The notes: generated by a model not told the origin, from the sequence alone. A DNA stretch of 64,000 nucleotides from Acidimicrobiia bacterium (GCA_026002935.1 BPGH01000001.1:2392501-2456500), one strand, 5' to 3'. Shown: positions 19,352-28,435, counted from the stretch's first letter. Numbers and translations: made by a program.

Positions 19352-20398
19352 TCAGAATTGCCGGAGGAAGCGGACGTCGCCGTCCCACAGGTGCTTCACG
19401 TGGTCGACGCCGTAGAGGAGCTGCACGAGGCGGTCGATCCCGAACCCGAAGGCGAAGCCCGTGTAGCGCTCGGGGTCGACGCCGACCGCCTCGAAGACGT
19501 TGGGGTCGACCATCCCCGCGCCGCCGAGCTCCACCCAGCCGGTGCGCGAGCACACCGCGCAGCCGCTCCCCTCGCAGAAGACGCACGTCATCGCGAACTC
19601 GCACGACGGCTCCGTGAACGGGAAGAACGACGGGAGGAACCGGGCCCGGACGTCGCGACCGAACAGCGCGTGCACGAAGGACTCGATCGTGCCGAGCAGG
19701 TCGCCGAGCGTGATGCCCTCGTCGACGGCGAGGCCCTCGATCTGGTGGAACACGGGCGAGTGGCGCGCGTCGAGCGTGTCACGGCGGAACACCCGGCCGG
19801 GGGCGACGACGTAGATCGGCGGCCGCTGCGCCTCCATCACGCGCACCTGCACGGGCGAGGTGTGCGTCCGCAACAGCACCTGTTCGGGCTCGCCGAGGCG
19901 GACGTACAGCGTGTCCTGCATCGCCCGGGCGGGGTGGCCGGGCGGGAAGTTGAGCGCCTCGAAGTTGTACCAGTCGAGCTCCACCTCCGGGCCCTCCGCG
20001 ACGCGGTAGCCGAGGCCGACGAACACGTCCTCGAGCTCGCGCCAGATCCGGGTGACCGGGTGGAGGTGCCCCCGCCGGTAGTCGCGGCCCCCGACGGTGA
20101 GGTCGAGGCGCTCGGCGACCAGCGACGCGGCCCGCGCCCGCGCCTCCAGCTCGGTGCGGCGCCCGGCCGCGAGCTCCTCGAGGCGGGCGCGGGCGGCCGA
20201 CAGCGCCCGGCCGACCTCCGCGCGCGCCGCCGGCTCGACGGTCTTGATCGCCTCGCGCACCTCGTGCAGCGGCGACGAGCGGCCGAGGTAGCGCCGCTCG
20301 GCGTCGGCGAGCGCGTCGAGCGAACCGGCCGCCGCGATCGCCTCGGCGCCCTCGCGGGCGACGGACTCCGCGCGCGCGACGAGGTCGGCGGCGCTCAC
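19352..20398 (-). CDS. pheS: Phenylalanyl-tRNA synthetase alpha subunit
   Basis: Catalytic alpha chain, 348 residues, with an N-terminal coiled coil (about 1-90) that binds tRNA. Class II motifs are seen as HPVTRIWRELEDVFVGLGY, PGHPARAMQDTLYV and FRRDTLDARHSPVFHQIEG (motif 2), and GFGIDRLVQLLYGVDHV (motif 3). A four-cysteine cluster CVFCEGSGCAVC sits before GWVELGGAGMV, as in several bacterial PheS proteins. GTG 20398 overlaps the upstream methyltransferase stop as GTGA. Confidence 0.97.
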   Translation of the reverse strand: MSAADLVARAESVAREGAEAIAAAGSLDALADAERRYLGRSSPLHEVREAIKTVEPAARAEVGRALSAARARLEELAAGRRTELEARARAASLVAERLDLTVGGRDYRRGHLHPVTRIWRELEDVFVGLGYRVAEGPEVELDWYNFEALNFPPGHPARAMQDTLYVRLGEPEQVLLRTHTSPVQVRVMEAQRPPIYVVAPGRVFRRDTLDARHSPVFHQIEGLAVDEGITLGDLLGTIESFVHALFGRDVRARFLPSFFPFTEPSCEFAMTCVFCEGSGCAVCSRTGWVELGGAGMVDPNVFEAVGVDPERYTGFAFGFGIDRLVQLLYGVDHVKHLWDGDVRFLRQF

Positions 20399-21219
20399 CC
20401 CGCCGCCCTGCGCCGGCGCGCGACCTCGAAGCACAGCACCGTGCCCGCCATCGCGGCGTTGAGCGACTCCCCCGCCGCCATCGGGATCGTCACCAGGTCG
20501 TCGAGCGGCAGGTGCGGGTCGAGCCCGTGCGCCTCGTGGCCGAGCACGAACGCGACCGGCCCGGCGAGGTCGAGCGCCTCCGGCGGTGCGCCGCCGCGCG
20601 CGACCGCGCCGACGCGCCGCACACCGCGCGCGCCGAGCGCCTCGAGCATCTCCACCGCGGGCACGCCCTCCCCGATCCGGATCGCGAAGCACGCGCCGGC
20701 CGACGCGCGCACGACCTTCGGATTGTACGCATCGACCGATCCCGCCCCGAGCCCGAGCGCGCCGCCCCCCGCGGCGGCGAGGCTGCGCATCAGCGTGCCC
20801 ACGTTCCCGGGATCGGTGAGCGGCGCGCCGACGACGGCGAGGTCGGCCCCGGCCAGCGCCTCGGTCCCGGCCCGGCGCAGCTCGACCAGCGCGAACGCGG
20901 CCTGCGGCGTCACGGTCGTGCCGACGCGTGCCGCGGCGCCGGGCGGCAGGAGGCGGACCGGGATGCCCCGCGCGCCGGCGCGGGCGGCGAGCGGCCCCGC
21001 ACCGCCGAGGTACACGCACCGGACCGGTGCGCCGTGGTCGAACGCCGCGGCGACGACGCGCGGCCCCTCGGCGACGAACACCCCCGCCTCGTCGCGGGCG
21101 CGTCGGTCGCGCAGCAGCGCCCGCAGTGCCCGCAGTTCGGCCCTGGTCGCGACCGGGGCGCCCGCGCCGGCGGGCTCAGGCGGCGTCGAGGGCCTCGCGG
21201 GCGGTCGCGACGAGCGCAC
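20395..21219 (-). CDS. SpoU (TrmH)-family RNA 2'-O-ribose methyltransferase
   Basis: SPOUT-class methyltransferase using SAM, probably acting on rRNA. The three motifs are present: [16 protein letters not shown] (motif 1), [10 protein letters not shown] (motif 2) and [21 protein letters not shown] (motif 3, the knot). An N-terminal substrate-binding domain precedes them. About 274 residues if it starts at 21219. That start overlaps rplT by 44 bp and no closer ATG/GTG exists before the conserved ELRALRALL segment, so the true start is uncertain. Placement between rplT and pheS is common in Actinobacteria. Confidence 0.88.
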   Translation of the reverse strand: MRSSRPPARPSTPPEPAGAGAPVATRAELRALRALLRDRRARDEAGVFVAEGPRVVAAAFDHGAPVRCVYLGGAGPLAARAGARGIPVRLLPPGAAARVGTTVTPQAAFALVELRRAGTEALAGADLAVVGAPLTDPGNVGTLMRSLAAAGGGALGLGAGSVDAYNPKVVRASAGACFAIRIGEGVPAVEMLEALGARGVRRVGAVARGGAPPEALDLAGPVAFVLGHEAHGLDPHLPLDDLVTIPMAAGESLNAAMAGTVLCFEVARRRRAAG

Positions 21220-21538
21220 CGAACGTCGCCGGCTCGCGCACGGCGAGATCGGCGAGGATCTTGCGGTCGACGTCGATCTGCGCGGCCTTCAGCCCGGCGA
21301 TGAAGCGCGAGTACGAGATCCCGTTCTCGCGGCACGCGGCGTTGATGCGCACGATCCACAGGCGCCGGAACTCGCCCTTGCGCGCGCGCCGGTCGCGGTA
21401 GGCGTACCGGAGCGAGTGCATGACCTGCTCGTTCGCCTTGCGGAAGTGCCGGCTGCGGGCGCCGGTGTACCCCTTGGCCTCCTCCAGCACCGACCGGCGG
21501 TGCTTGCGGCCGTTGACGGAGCGCTTCACGCGGGCCAT
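21176..21538 (-). CDS. rplT: Ribosomal protein bL20
   Basis: 120 residues, needed for 50S assembly. [35 protein letters not shown] and [14 protein letters not shown] are diagnostic. It lies one base after the rpmI stop. In some bacteria L20 represses this operon; here the only candidate target is the infC leader. Confidence 0.98.
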   Translation of the reverse strand: MARVKRSVNGRKHRRSVLEEAKGYTGARSRHFRKANEQVMHSLRYAYRDRRARKGEFRRLWIVRINAACRENGISYSRFIAGLKAAQIDVDRKILADLAVREPATFGALVATAREALDAA

Positions 21539-21539
21539 G

Positions 21540-21737
21540 TCATGACCTCCCCAGCAGCCGCTGGACGCGCCGGCGGTCGCCGCCGGTGACCTCGGCGGTC
21601 CGCCCGAGCCGGCGCGTCCGGCGCGTCGACTTCTTCTCCAGCAGATGGGCGCGGAAGGCCTTGCGGCGCCGGATCCGGCCCGTCCCCGTGACGGCGAACC
21701 GCTTCGCGGCGCCGCGGTGCGTCTTCGTCTTCGGCAT
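21540..21737 (-). CDS. rpmI: Ribosomal protein bL35
   Basis: 65 residues. [20 protein letters not shown] and [19 protein letters not shown] are typical of bL35. ATG 21737. A 92-bp gap separates it from infC; it is CT-rich on the plus strand and I see no regulatory element in it. Confidence 0.97.
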   Translation of the reverse strand: MPKTKTHRGAAKRFAVTGTGRIRRRKAFRAHLLEKKSTRRTRRLGRTAEVTGGDRRRVQRLLGRS

Positions 21738-21829
21738 GGTCGGTGTCGCTTCTTCCGGTCGTGGTCGTCGTGGTCGTCGCCGCCGGGCGCGTCCCGCCGG
21801 GGCGCACCACCGGCCCCCGGCGCCGCGGC

Positions 21830-22465
21830 TCAGGCGGTCGCCTCGGCCGTCGCCGGCGCCCCGGCCTCGGCCGGCGCCGGTGCGCCGGCCCCGCCGGAGG
21901 GCTCGGCCCCGGCCGCCTTCGGGGCGGCCGGCGGCTTCGCCTTCGGCTTCGGGCGCCGCAGCGGGTTCAGGACCATCGTCATGTTGCGGCCGTCCTGGCG
22001 GGGGGCCGACTCCACGGTGGCGAGCGGCGCCACCCGTTCGGCGACCTTCTCGAGGATGCGCCGGCCGAGCTCCGGGTGGGCCATCTCCCGTCCCCGGAAC
22101 ATGATCGTCAGCTTCACCTTCGAGCCCTCCTGGAGGAAGCGCTCGACGTGGCGCATCTTCGTCTCGTAGTCGTGCCCGTCGATCTTCGGGCGGAACTTCA
22201 TCTCCTTGATGACGACGTTCGACGCCTTGCGCCGTGACTCCTTGCGCCGCTGGTCCTGCTCGTACTTGTACTTGCCGAAGTCCATGATCTTGCAGACCGG
22301 CGGGTCGGCCTTGTCGGCGACCTCCACGAGGTCGAGGCCCTGCTCGCGGGCGATCGCGAGCGCTTCGGGCAGGGGCTTCACGCCGAGCTGCGAACCGTCG
22401 GCCCCGATGAGGCGGACCTGGCGGGCGCGGATGCGGTCGTTGATGCGGGCGTCGTCCGTGGCCAG
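21830..22465 (-). CDS. infC: Translation initiation factor IF-3, probable CTG start
   Basis: IF-3 monitors start-codon selection on the 30S subunit. Recognisable segments are [43 protein letters not shown], and the C-terminal domain with [18 protein letters not shown] 40-residue Ala/Pro/Glu tail follows. About 211 residues. No ATG, GTG or TTG lies in frame near the start. CTG at 22465 follows AAGGAG by ten bases and puts the N-terminus at the family position. Rare start codons in infC (AUU in E. coli) are the known basis of IF-3 autoregulation. An indel here is the alternative. Confidence 0.95.
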   Translation of the reverse strand: MATDDARINDRIRARQVRLIGADGSQLGVKPLPEALAIAREQGLDLVEVADKADPPVCKIMDFGKYKYEQDQRRKESRRKASNVVIKEMKFRPKIDGHDYETKMRHVERFLQEGSKVKLTIMFRGREMAHPELGRRILEKVAERVAPLATVESAPRQDGRNMTMVLNPLRRPKPKAKPPAAPKAAGAEPSGGAGAPAPAEAGAPATAEATA

Positions 22466-22640
22466 TGCGGCATCACTCCTTCGGGTCGGACCGCCGACGC
22501 GAAAACGACGGCGGACACGGGAAGTCCGCCGTCGCAACCGGCCGGTGGCCGGTTCCTGGCAACGACCCGGCACGGCGGCGGCGCCCCGGCCGGGTGGGGG
22601 CCGCGCCGTGCGGCCCCACTTCCCTCCACAGGTTGTCAGT
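22466..22640 (-). promoter_or_regulatory. Structured 5' leader of the infC operon
   Basis: The untranslated region before infC holds three strong hairpins on the minus strand. The first is a GC hairpin at 22619-22594 with GTGG and CCAC ends. The second is an 8-bp stem AACCGGCC/GGCCGGTT at 22554-22536. The third is an 11-bp stem at 22534-22506 followed by TTTT. TATCCT at 22654-22649 is a weak -10 candidate. The order suggests transcription attenuation or ribosomal-protein binding. I do not recognise a named leader family. Confidence 0.55.
22501..22534 (-). terminator. Attenuator-like hairpin in the infC leader
   Basis: Perfect 11-bp stem CGACGGCGGAC/GTCCGCCGTCG with a 7-nt loop, directly followed on the minus strand by TTTTC. 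It lies about 40 bp before the infC start and after the only plausible promoter, so it would terminate before the first gene unless relieved. Confidence 0.6.
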
Positions 22641-22658
22641 CGTGCCAGGATACCGGAC

Positions 22659-23087
22659 GTGAGCGGGCTCTGGACACCTCCGGGGTCGGTGCCCGGCGAC
22701 GGCGGCGACCGCACGGCGGGACCGGCGGGGGCGCCCGGCGCGGCCGGGCCCGGCGACCCGGGCGCGCCCGCGTCCCCCGAGGAGCTCGCGGCGCTGCGGG
22801 AGCTGCACGCCCGGCTGGTCGCCACGCCCGTCGCCGACGTCGTCGCGAACCACGCGCTCGGGATCTGGCAGCTCGCGCTCGTGCACCTCGGCGTGGTCAC
22901 CCCGCCCGACGAGCAGGGCCGGCGGCCGGCCCCGGACCTCCCCGCCGCGGGGCTCGCGATCGACGCGCTCGCCGCGCTCGTCGACGGCCTCGGCCCGCGC
23001 CTGGGCGAGCACGAGGCGACCCTGCGCGACGCGCTCGCGCAGGCCCAGCGCCTGTTCGTCGAGGTCGCCGACGCCGCGGGCGGCTGA
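22659..23087 (+). CDS. DUF1844 domain-containing protein
   Basis: 142-residue protein of unknown function. The N-terminal 45 residues are Gly/Pro/Ala rich and probably disordered. The C-terminal 90 residues form the all-alpha DUF1844 domain: NHALGIWQLALVHLGVV, AIDALAALVDGLGPRLGEHE and LRDALAQAQRLFVEV. DUF1844 genes are often next to infC in Actinobacteria, as here, on the divergent strand. GTG 22659 follows a GGATAC element by a few bases, so a leaderless message is possible. Confidence 0.8.
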   Translation: MSGLWTPPGSVPGDGGDRTAGPAGAPGAAGPGDPGAPASPEELAALRELHARLVATPVADVVANHALGIWQLALVHLGVVTPPDEQGRRPAPDLPAAGLAIDALAALVDGLGPRLGEHEATLRDALAQAQRLFVEVADAAGG

Positions 23088-23102
23088 GGACCCGCGGGCG
23101 GC

Positions 23103-23300
23103 TCAGCGCTTCTCGATCGCGGCGGCCTCCCACCGGCCGAGGTGCCCCGCCACGACCTCGAAGCGCACCGCGGCGCCGGCCTCGATCGAGCGCGAGCCGT
23201 CGGCGATGCACGTGGCGTGGAACGGGTACTCGCCGCCGTCCGCGCCCCGGATCGTGCCGAGCCCGCGCCGTTCGTCGAAGGCGACGACCGTGCCGTCCAT
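23103..23300 (-). CDS. Small cold-shock-domain-like protein
   Basis: 65 residues forming a single OB-like cold-shock domain: GTVVAFDERRGLGTIRGADG, YPFHATCIADGSRSIEAGAAV, FEVVAGHLGRWEAAAI. The RNP motifs are degenerate (GLGTI in place of KGFGFI), so nucleic-acid binding is uncertain. ATG 23300 lies 17 bp after the hisG stop, so it is probably cotranscribed with hisG. A near-identical 16-bp stretch (CGCGGGCGGCT) flanks both its stop and the convergent DUF1844 stop. Confidence 0.7.
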   Translation of the reverse strand: MDGTVVAFDERRGLGTIRGADGGEYPFHATCIADGSRSIEAGAAVRFEVVAGHLGRWEAAAIEKR

Positions 23301-23317
23301 CGCGGGCCGCCCGGCCA

Positions 23318-24193
23318 CTACTGGACGATCTTCGCGATCGGCAGCTCGAGGATGCCGGTCGCGCCGTTGTCCTTCAGGGCGGGGATGAGCGTGTTGATCT
23401 GGTGCTTGGCGACGACCGTCTCGACCGCGTAGGCGTCCTCGCCGTGGAGCTTCGAGACCGTCGGCGACCGCAGCGCCGGCAGCAGGTCGATCACCGCCTG
23501 CAGGTTCGCCCCGTCGACGTTGAGCTTCACGAGGACCCGCCCGCGCGCCTCGAGCGCGCCGGTGAGCAGCGTCCGGAGCTGCTCCATCGCCTTGCGCTTG
23601 TCGGGGTCGGCGTAGGCGACGGGGTTGGCGATGAGCTCGGTGTACGAGACGAGGATCGTGTCGAGCACCCGCAGGCCCGCCGCCCGCAGCGCGCGGCCCG
23701 TCTCGGTGATCTCGACGACCGCGTCGGCGATCTCGGGGATCTTCGCCTCGGTGGCGCCGTAGGAGAGGCTGATCTCCGCGCGCACGCCGTGCTTCTCGAG
23801 GAACCGGCGGGTCAGCTCGGGGTACTCGGTGTGGACCCGCACCCCCTCGGGCAGCTCCTCCACGGCGCGCCAGGGCGCGTCCGCGCCGACGGCCAGCACC
23901 ATGCGGATCGGCCGGGCGGTCGCCTTCGAGTAGTGCAGCTCGCTGATCGTGACGACGTCGGAGCCGGTCTCCTCGATCCAGTCGCGCCCGGTGATCCCGA
24001 GGTCGAACAGCCCCTGGGCGACGTAGCGGGGGATCTCCTGCGGGCGCAGGATGCGCACGTCGTCGACGCGCGGGTCGTCGATCGTGGCGCGGTAGTCGAC
24101 GTCGGAGGCCCGCACGACGGTGAGGTCGGCGTCCTCGAACAGCGCCAGCGTCTGCGCTTCGAGCGATCCCTTCGGCAGCACGAGCCGGAGCAC
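23318..24193 (-). CDS. hisG: ATP phosphoribosyltransferase, long form
   Basis: First step of histidine synthesis, joining ATP and PRPP. 291 residues, the long form with a C-terminal ACT-like regulatory domain, so no HisZ partner is needed. LRLVLPKGSLEAQTLALFEDADL, GLFDLGITGRDWIEE and PRP-binding DTILVSYTELIANP are present. The last 75 residues (KLNVDGANLQAVIDLLPALRSPTV) form the regulatory domain that binds histidine. hisE, often adjacent in Actinobacteria, is not seen here. Confidence 0.95.
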   Translation of the reverse strand: MLRLVLPKGSLEAQTLALFEDADLTVVRASDVDYRATIDDPRVDDVRILRPQEIPRYVAQGLFDLGITGRDWIEETGSDVVTISELHYSKATARPIRMVLAVGADAPWRAVEELPEGVRVHTEYPELTRRFLEKHGVRAEISLSYGATEAKIPEIADAVVEITETGRALRAAGLRVLDTILVSYTELIANPVAYADPDKRKAMEQLRTLLTGALEARGRVLVKLNVDGANLQAVIDLLPALRSPTVSKLHGEDAYAVETVVAKHQINTLIPALKDNGATGILELPIAKIVQ

Positions 24194-24213
24194 GGCGCCA
24201 GGGTACCCGGGGC

Positions 24214-24681
24214 TCAGGCCAGGTCCCGCAGCAACGAGACCATCTCGATCGCCGCCTCGGCCGCCTCCTCCCCCTTGTGGCCCGCCTCCCCGCCCACGCG
24301 CGCCAGCGCCTGCGCCCGGTCATCGACGGTCAGCACGCCGAACACGACGGGGACGCCGGTGTCGAGCGCGGCGCGCGCGATGCCGGATGCGCACTCCCGC
24401 GCGACGTGGTCGAAGTGGGCCGTGTCACCGCGGATCACCGCGCCGAGGCACACCACCGCGTCGACCCGGCCCGACGCCGCCAGGTGCTTGGCGACGAGCG
24501 GCAGCTCGAACGCCCCGGGCACCCACACGACGTCACCTCCTGTCGCGCCGCGGTCGCGGGCGACGCGCTCGGCGCCCGCGAGGAGCGCCTCGGTGACGTC
24601 GCGGTTGTAGCGCGCCACCACCAGCGCGAGCCGCATGCCGGTCGCGTCCAACGTGCCCTCGTACGCCGCGTACTCACCCAC
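24214..24681 (-). CDS. ribH: 6,7-dimethyl-8-ribityllumazine synthase
   Basis: Penultimate riboflavin step. 155 residues. RYNRDVTEALLAGA, PGAFELPLVAKHLA, CLGAVIRGDTAHFDHV (catalytic His region) and GVLTVDDRAQALAR are diagnostic. ATG 24681 lies 62 bp after the ribBA stop; that gap holds a good GC hairpin-free stretch with no clear signal. Last of the rib genes and 20 bp before hisG, so hisG may be read from the same transcript. Confidence 0.97.
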   Translation of the reverse strand: MGEYAAYEGTLDATGMRLALVVARYNRDVTEALLAGAERVARDRGATGGDVVWVPGAFELPLVAKHLAASGRVDAVVCLGAVIRGDTAHFDHVARECASGIARAALDTGVPVVFGVLTVDDRAQALARVGGEAGHKGEEAAEAAIEMVSLLRDLA

Positions 24682-24743
24682 CTCGCCGCCGCTCCCGTTG
24701 GTCCCGCCGTGCCCCGGCGGGCACGGATCGCCCGGACAGTGCT

Positions 24744-25973
24744 TCAGACGCCCGACGCGTCGTCGGCGAGGCCGAGGAGGTGGCCGAGCTTCTCCTGCTT
24801 CGCCCGCAGGTACGCGATGTTCTCGTCCGTCGGCTCCGTGCGCAGCGGCACGCGCTCGACGATCTCGAGGCCGTACCCCTCGATGCCGCCGTACTTCGCC
24901 GGGTTGTTGGTCATCAGCCGCATGGTCGTCACGCCGAGGTCGACGAGGATCTGCGCGCCGATGCCGTACTCGCGCGAGTCGGGCGGGAACCCGAGCTCCA
25001 GGTTCGCCTCGACGGTGTCACGGCCCGCGTCCTGCAGGCTGTACGCCCGCAGCTTGTGGCCGAGCCCGATGCCGCGGCCCTCGTGGCCGCGCAGGTACAC
25101 GACGACCCCCTCCCCGGCGCGCGCGATCGCCTCGAGCGCCGCGTCGAGCTGCCGGCCGCAGTCGCAGCGCGTCGAGCCGAACACGTCGCCCGTCAGGCAC
25201 TCCGAGTGGACCCGCACGAGCACGTCGGGGCGGCCGGCCACGTCGCCGCGCACGAACGCGAGGTGCTCGGTGCCGTCGAGCAGCGACTCGAACACGTGGG
25301 CCGTGAACTCGCCGTGGCGGGTCGGGATGCGGGCCTGCGAAACGTGGCGCACGAGCTTCTCCCGGCGGCGCCGGTAGCGGATGAGGTCCGCGATCGAGAC
25401 CAGCACCAGGCCGTGGCGGCGCGCGAACGCCTCGAGGTCGGGCAGCCGCTGCATGGTGCCGTCGTCGTTGACGATCTCGGCGAGCGCGCCCGCCGGGTAG
25501 CAGCCGGCGAGCCGGGCGAGGTCGACCGCCGCCTCGGTGTGGCCCGCGCGCTTGAGCACGCCCCCCTCCCGGTAGCGCAGCGGGAAGATGTGGCCCGGGC
25601 GGGCGAGGTCCTCGGGGCGCGTCGCGGGGTCGACGAGCGCGTGGACGGTCGCGCAGCGGTCGGCCGCCGAGATCCCCGTCGTCGTCCCCGCCCGGGCGTC
25701 GACCGAGACGGTGAACGCGGTGCGCTGCTGCTCGGTGTTCTCGGACCCCGACACCATGAGCGGGAGCCGCAGCTCGTCGAGGCGCGCCCCCTCCATCGAC
25801 AGGCAGATGACGCCGCTCGTGTGGCGGATCATGAACGCCATCTTCTCGGGCGTCATCTTCTCGGCGGCGATGACGAGGTCGCCCTCGTTCTCGCGGTCCT
25901 CGTCGTCGACGACCACGACGAACTCGCCGCGGCGCACCGCGTCGATCGCCTGCTCGACGGGCGTGTCGGGCAT
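24744..25973 (-). CDS. ribBA: Bifunctional DHBP synthase / GTP cyclohydrolase II
   Basis: Supplies both riboflavin precursors. 409 residues. The RibB half (1-205) has [13 protein letters not shown] and [11 protein letters not shown] with GHTEAAVDL. The RibA half has the zinc site [28 protein letters not shown] and a closing [18 protein letters not shown]. Both active sites look intact, unlike some fusions in which one half is dead. ATG 25973 lies five bases after the ribE stop. Confidence 0.97.
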   Translation of the reverse strand: MPDTPVEQAIDAVRRGEFVVVVDDEDRENEGDLVIAAEKMTPEKMAFMIRHTSGVICLSMEGARLDELRLPLMVSGSENTEQQRTAFTVSVDARAGTTTGISAADRCATVHALVDPATRPEDLARPGHIFPLRYREGGVLKRAGHTEAAVDLARLAGCYPAGALAEIVNDDGTMQRLPDLEAFARRHGLVLVSIADLIRYRRRREKLVRHVSQARIPTRHGEFTAHVFESLLDGTEHLAFVRGDVAGRPDVLVRVHSECLTGDVFGSTRCDCGRQLDAALEAIARAGEGVVVYLRGHEGRGIGLGHKLRAYSLQDAGRDTVEANLELGFPPDSREYGIGAQILVDLGVTTMRLMTNNPAKYGGIEGYGLEIVERVPLRTEPTDENIAYLRAKQEKLGHLLGLADDASGV

Positions 25974-25978
25974 CGGCG

Positions 25979-26587
25979 TCAGGCCTCCCCGGTCCGCGAC
26001 GGCTGGAGGAGCCGCTCCACGTACTTGCCGACGACGTCGGCCTCGAGGTTCACGACGTCGCCCGGCGCGCGCACGCCGAGCGTCGTGCACGCGAGCGTGT
26101 GCGGGATCAGCGCGACCGTGAAGCCGTCGTCGTGGAGGTCCGCCACCGTGAGGCTCACGCCGTCGACGGCGACCGACCCCTTGGGCACGACGTGGCGCAG
26201 CACGCCCGCCGGCGCGTCGACGCGCAGCCGCACGGACCCGTCGGGCTGCGGCTCCCGTGCCCGCACCGTGCCGGTCGCGTCGACGTGCCCCTGCACGAGG
26301 TGGCCGCCGAGGCGGTCGCCGAGCCGCAGCGGGCGCTCGAGGTTCACGGGGTCGCCGGCGCGCAGCCGGCCGAGGTTGGTGCGCGCGAGCGTCTCGCCGA
26401 CGGCGTCGGCGGCCCACCCGCCCCCGTCGAGCGCGACGACTGTGAGGCAGCAACCGTTGAGGGCGATCGAGTCGCCGACGCGCGCGCCCTCCACGACCCG
26501 GCTCGCGTCGATCACCAGGCGCGCCCCGGTCGCCGCCCCCGTGACCGAGCGCACCGCGCCGAGCTCCTCGACGATCCCGGTGAACAT
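25979..26587 (-). CDS. ribE: Riboflavin synthase alpha chain
   Basis: Dismutates two lumazines to riboflavin. 202 residues made of two tandem lumazine-binding repeats: [12 protein letters not shown] with [11 protein letters not shown], and GHVDATGTV with [14 protein letters not shown] 26587 overlaps the ribD stop (TGATG); GTG 26590 is the alternative. Intact. Confidence 0.97.
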   Translation of the reverse strand: MFTGIVEELGAVRSVTGAATGARLVIDASRVVEGARVGDSIALNGCCLTVVALDGGGWAADAVGETLARTNLGRLRAGDPVNLERPLRLGDRLGGHLVQGHVDATGTVRAREPQPDGSVRLRVDAPAGVLRHVVPKGSVAVDGVSLTVADLHDDGFTVALIPHTLACTTLGVRAPGDVVNLEADVVGKYVERLLQPSRTGEA

Positions 26588-27703
26588 CACGCGGCCTCGG
26601 GCGCGAGCACGTAGTCGAGCCGGACGTCGGGGCCGAGCGGGCGCACGCCGGCGAGACGGTAGCGGTCGGCGGCCCCCAGCGTCGGCGGCCCGTCGAGGAG
26701 GAACCCGGGCAGGCCGCGCGCGCCGAGCAGGAGCGGCGCGACGTACACGACGAGGCGCTGGGCGTGGCCGCCGCCGAGCAGCGCGCCGAGCAGCGTCGCG
26801 CCCCCCTCGACGAGCACCTGGACGAACCCCTCGCGCCCGCCGCCGAGCAGGTCGAGCGCGGCCGCGAGGTCGACGCCGCCCCCCGGCCCGGCCGGGACCG
26901 TCTCGACCTTCGCGCCCGCCGCGCCCCACGCCGCGACCGCGGCGGCCGGCGCGGCGTCGGTCGTGATCACGAGCGTCGGGCCGCCCGCCGGGTCGAACAG
27001 CGGGCCCTCGGCCCCGACCCGCCCGCGCGCGTCGAGCACGACGCGCGTCGGCGGCGACCCGCGGGGCCGCCGCGACCCCGCGGACCGTCAGCGCGGGCCG
27101 GTCCGCGACGGCGGTGCCCGCGCCCACGACGATCGCGTCGGAATCCGCGCGCAGCTCGTGCGCGTCCGCGCGTGCCGCCTCGGACGTGATCCAGCGCGAC
27201 GACCCGTCGGCGGCCGCGGCCCGCCCGTCGATGCTCGTCGCGACCTTCGCGACCACGTAGGGCCGGCCGGTGCGCCGGTGGTGCAGGTACGGCGCGAGCT
27301 GCGCCTCCGCCTCGGCCCGGCCGACGCCGACCACCACCTCGACCCCCGCGGCGCGCAACCGCGCGATCCCGCGCCCGGCGACGACCGGGTCGGGGTCCTC
27401 GAGCGCGGTCACGACGCGGGCGACGCCGGCCTCGAGGAGCAGGCGGGTGCACGCCGGGGTGTTGCCCTCGTGGTCGCAGGGTTCGAGCGTCACGTAGGCC
27501 GTCGCGCCCGCCGCCCGCGGCCCCGCGGCCGCGAGCGCCGCGCCCTCGGCGTGGGGGCCGGCCCGGTAGTGCCCGGTCGCGCCCGCGCCCACGACCTCGC
27601 CGTCGCGCACGAGCACGCAGCCGACCCACGGCCACGGGCTCGCATGGCGGCGCGCGCCGGCCGCGAGCCGCAACGCCGCCCGCATCGCCTCGTCGTCGCG
27701 CAC
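26587..27703 (-). CDS. ribD: Bifunctional pyrimidine deaminase/reductase RibD (one frameshift)
   Basis: Deaminates and reduces the riboflavin pyrimidine intermediate. The deaminase half has [14 protein letters not shown] (zinc His/Glu) and [13 protein letters not shown] (zinc Cys pair). The reductase half has [14 protein letters not shown] and, after the break, [14 protein letters not shown]. The frame breaks near 27055-27063. The span is 1117 bp, one over a multiple of three, consistent with a single inserted base; the restored join reads [20 protein letters not shown] 27703. First gene of the rib operon. Confidence 0.93.
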
Positions 27704-27851
27704 CGTCGCTCGCTCCGATCGCTCCGCTCCCGCCCGCGGGGGCGCTCGCGGGCGTCACCGCACGGCCGGACGCCGCAGCCCCGGGGCCGGCGCCCGGGGG
27801 CCCGGGGGGTCCTGCCGGGTGCCCGAGGGTCCGGGGGCGCCCTCGGTTCGC

Positions 27852-27879
27852 AGCGTACCAGCGCCGGGAGAAATTGCAA
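27852..27879 (-). promoter_or_regulatory. Putative promoter for the rib operon
   Basis: Minus strand TTGCAA (27879-27874), a 16-bp spacer and TACGCT (27857-27852). The -35 element overlaps the 20-bp palindrome at 27872-27891, so a bound protein would block it. The implied ribD leader is about 140 nt. Confidence 0.5.
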
Positions 27880-27891
27880 CGCGTTTCAATT
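27872..27891. promoter_or_regulatory. 20-bp near-perfect palindromic operator candidate
   Basis: AATTGCAACGCGTTTCAATT matches its reverse complement except for one base pair in each half (9 of 10 per half). The central AACGCGTT with flanking TTG/CAA resembles LacI/GalR-type operators. It is an AT-rich outlier in this genome and sits between two divergent genes. Confidence 0.6.
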
Positions 27892-27916
27892 CCGCCGGGA
27901 GGGCAGACTCGCGGCC

Positions 27917-28423
27917 GTGTACGTCCTCGTGACCGGCCTGCCCGGCAGCGGGAAGACGACGATCGCGGCGCCCCTCGCGGCGGCGCTCGGCCTCCCGCTC
28001 CTCGCCCGCGACACGATCAAGGAGGCGTTGTGGGACTCGCTCGGCGCGGGCGACCTGGCGTGGTCGCGGCGGCTGGGCGCCGCGTCGGCCGAGGCGTTCT
28101 GGCGGCTGGCGGCCGAGGCCCGGGCCGCGGTGCTCGACAACTTCTTCCACCGCGCGTTCGCGCACCGGCTCGAGGCCCTCGGCGGCCCGCTGCTCGAGGT
28201 GCACTGCGCCTGCCCGCCCGCCCTGGCCCGGGACCGCTACGTGCAGCGGCGCCGGCACCCCTGCCACTTCGACCGCACCTACGGCGTCGAGATGTTCGAC
28301 GAGTGGGTGCGCCACGACGCCGGGCCGCTCGGGCTCGGGCCCGTCCTCGAGGTCGACACGAGCGGGCCGGTCGACGTCCACGCGGTCGCGCGCTGGGTGC
28401 GCGAGGCGGGCGGGTCGCCGTGA
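27917..28423 (+). CDS. P-loop kinase-like ATPase (AAA/zeta-like)
   Basis: 168 residues. Walker A VTGLPGSGKTTIAAPLA is at the N-terminus, followed by LLARDTIKEALWDSLG. The layout, with an Arg-rich lid YVQRRRHPCHFDR and no large insert, matches small nucleoside- or metabolite-kinase-like proteins of the AAA_33 / zeta-toxin superfamily. The substrate is unknown. No antitoxin-like partner is adjacent, so a toxin role is not supported. GTG 27917 is chosen; GGAGG lies 13 bp upstream. It is divergent from ribD and shares the palindromic site. Confidence 0.7.
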   Translation: MYVLVTGLPGSGKTTIAAPLAAALGLPLLARDTIKEALWDSLGAGDLAWSRRLGAASAEAFWRLAAEARAAVLDNFFHRAFAHRLEALGGPLLEVHCACPPALARDRYVQRRRHPCHFDRTYGVEMFDEWVRHDAGPLGLGPVLEVDTSGPVDVHAVARWVREAGGSP

Positions 28424-28435
28424 CGGCCGGGCCCG

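Larger units (their letters stand above)
27704..27916. other. Divergent ribD / kinase intergenic region
   Basis: 213 bp. From 27704 to about 27850 it is Pro/Gly-codon-like GC-rich DNA with short repeats such as GATCGCTCCG, and I see no gene in it. From 27851 to 27891 it holds a promoter and a palindrome, listed separately. I looked for an FMN (RFN) riboswitch before ribD and did not find its conserved core. Confidence 0.7.

Noticed and set aside
27704-27860. Possible FMN riboswitch before ribD
   Set aside because: A CGCCCGCGAGCG stretch resembles one RFN segment, but the other conserved blocks are absent.
27917-28423. Zeta-type toxin of a toxin-antitoxin module
   Set aside because: No antitoxin-like gene is adjacent and the fold is shared with many metabolic kinases.
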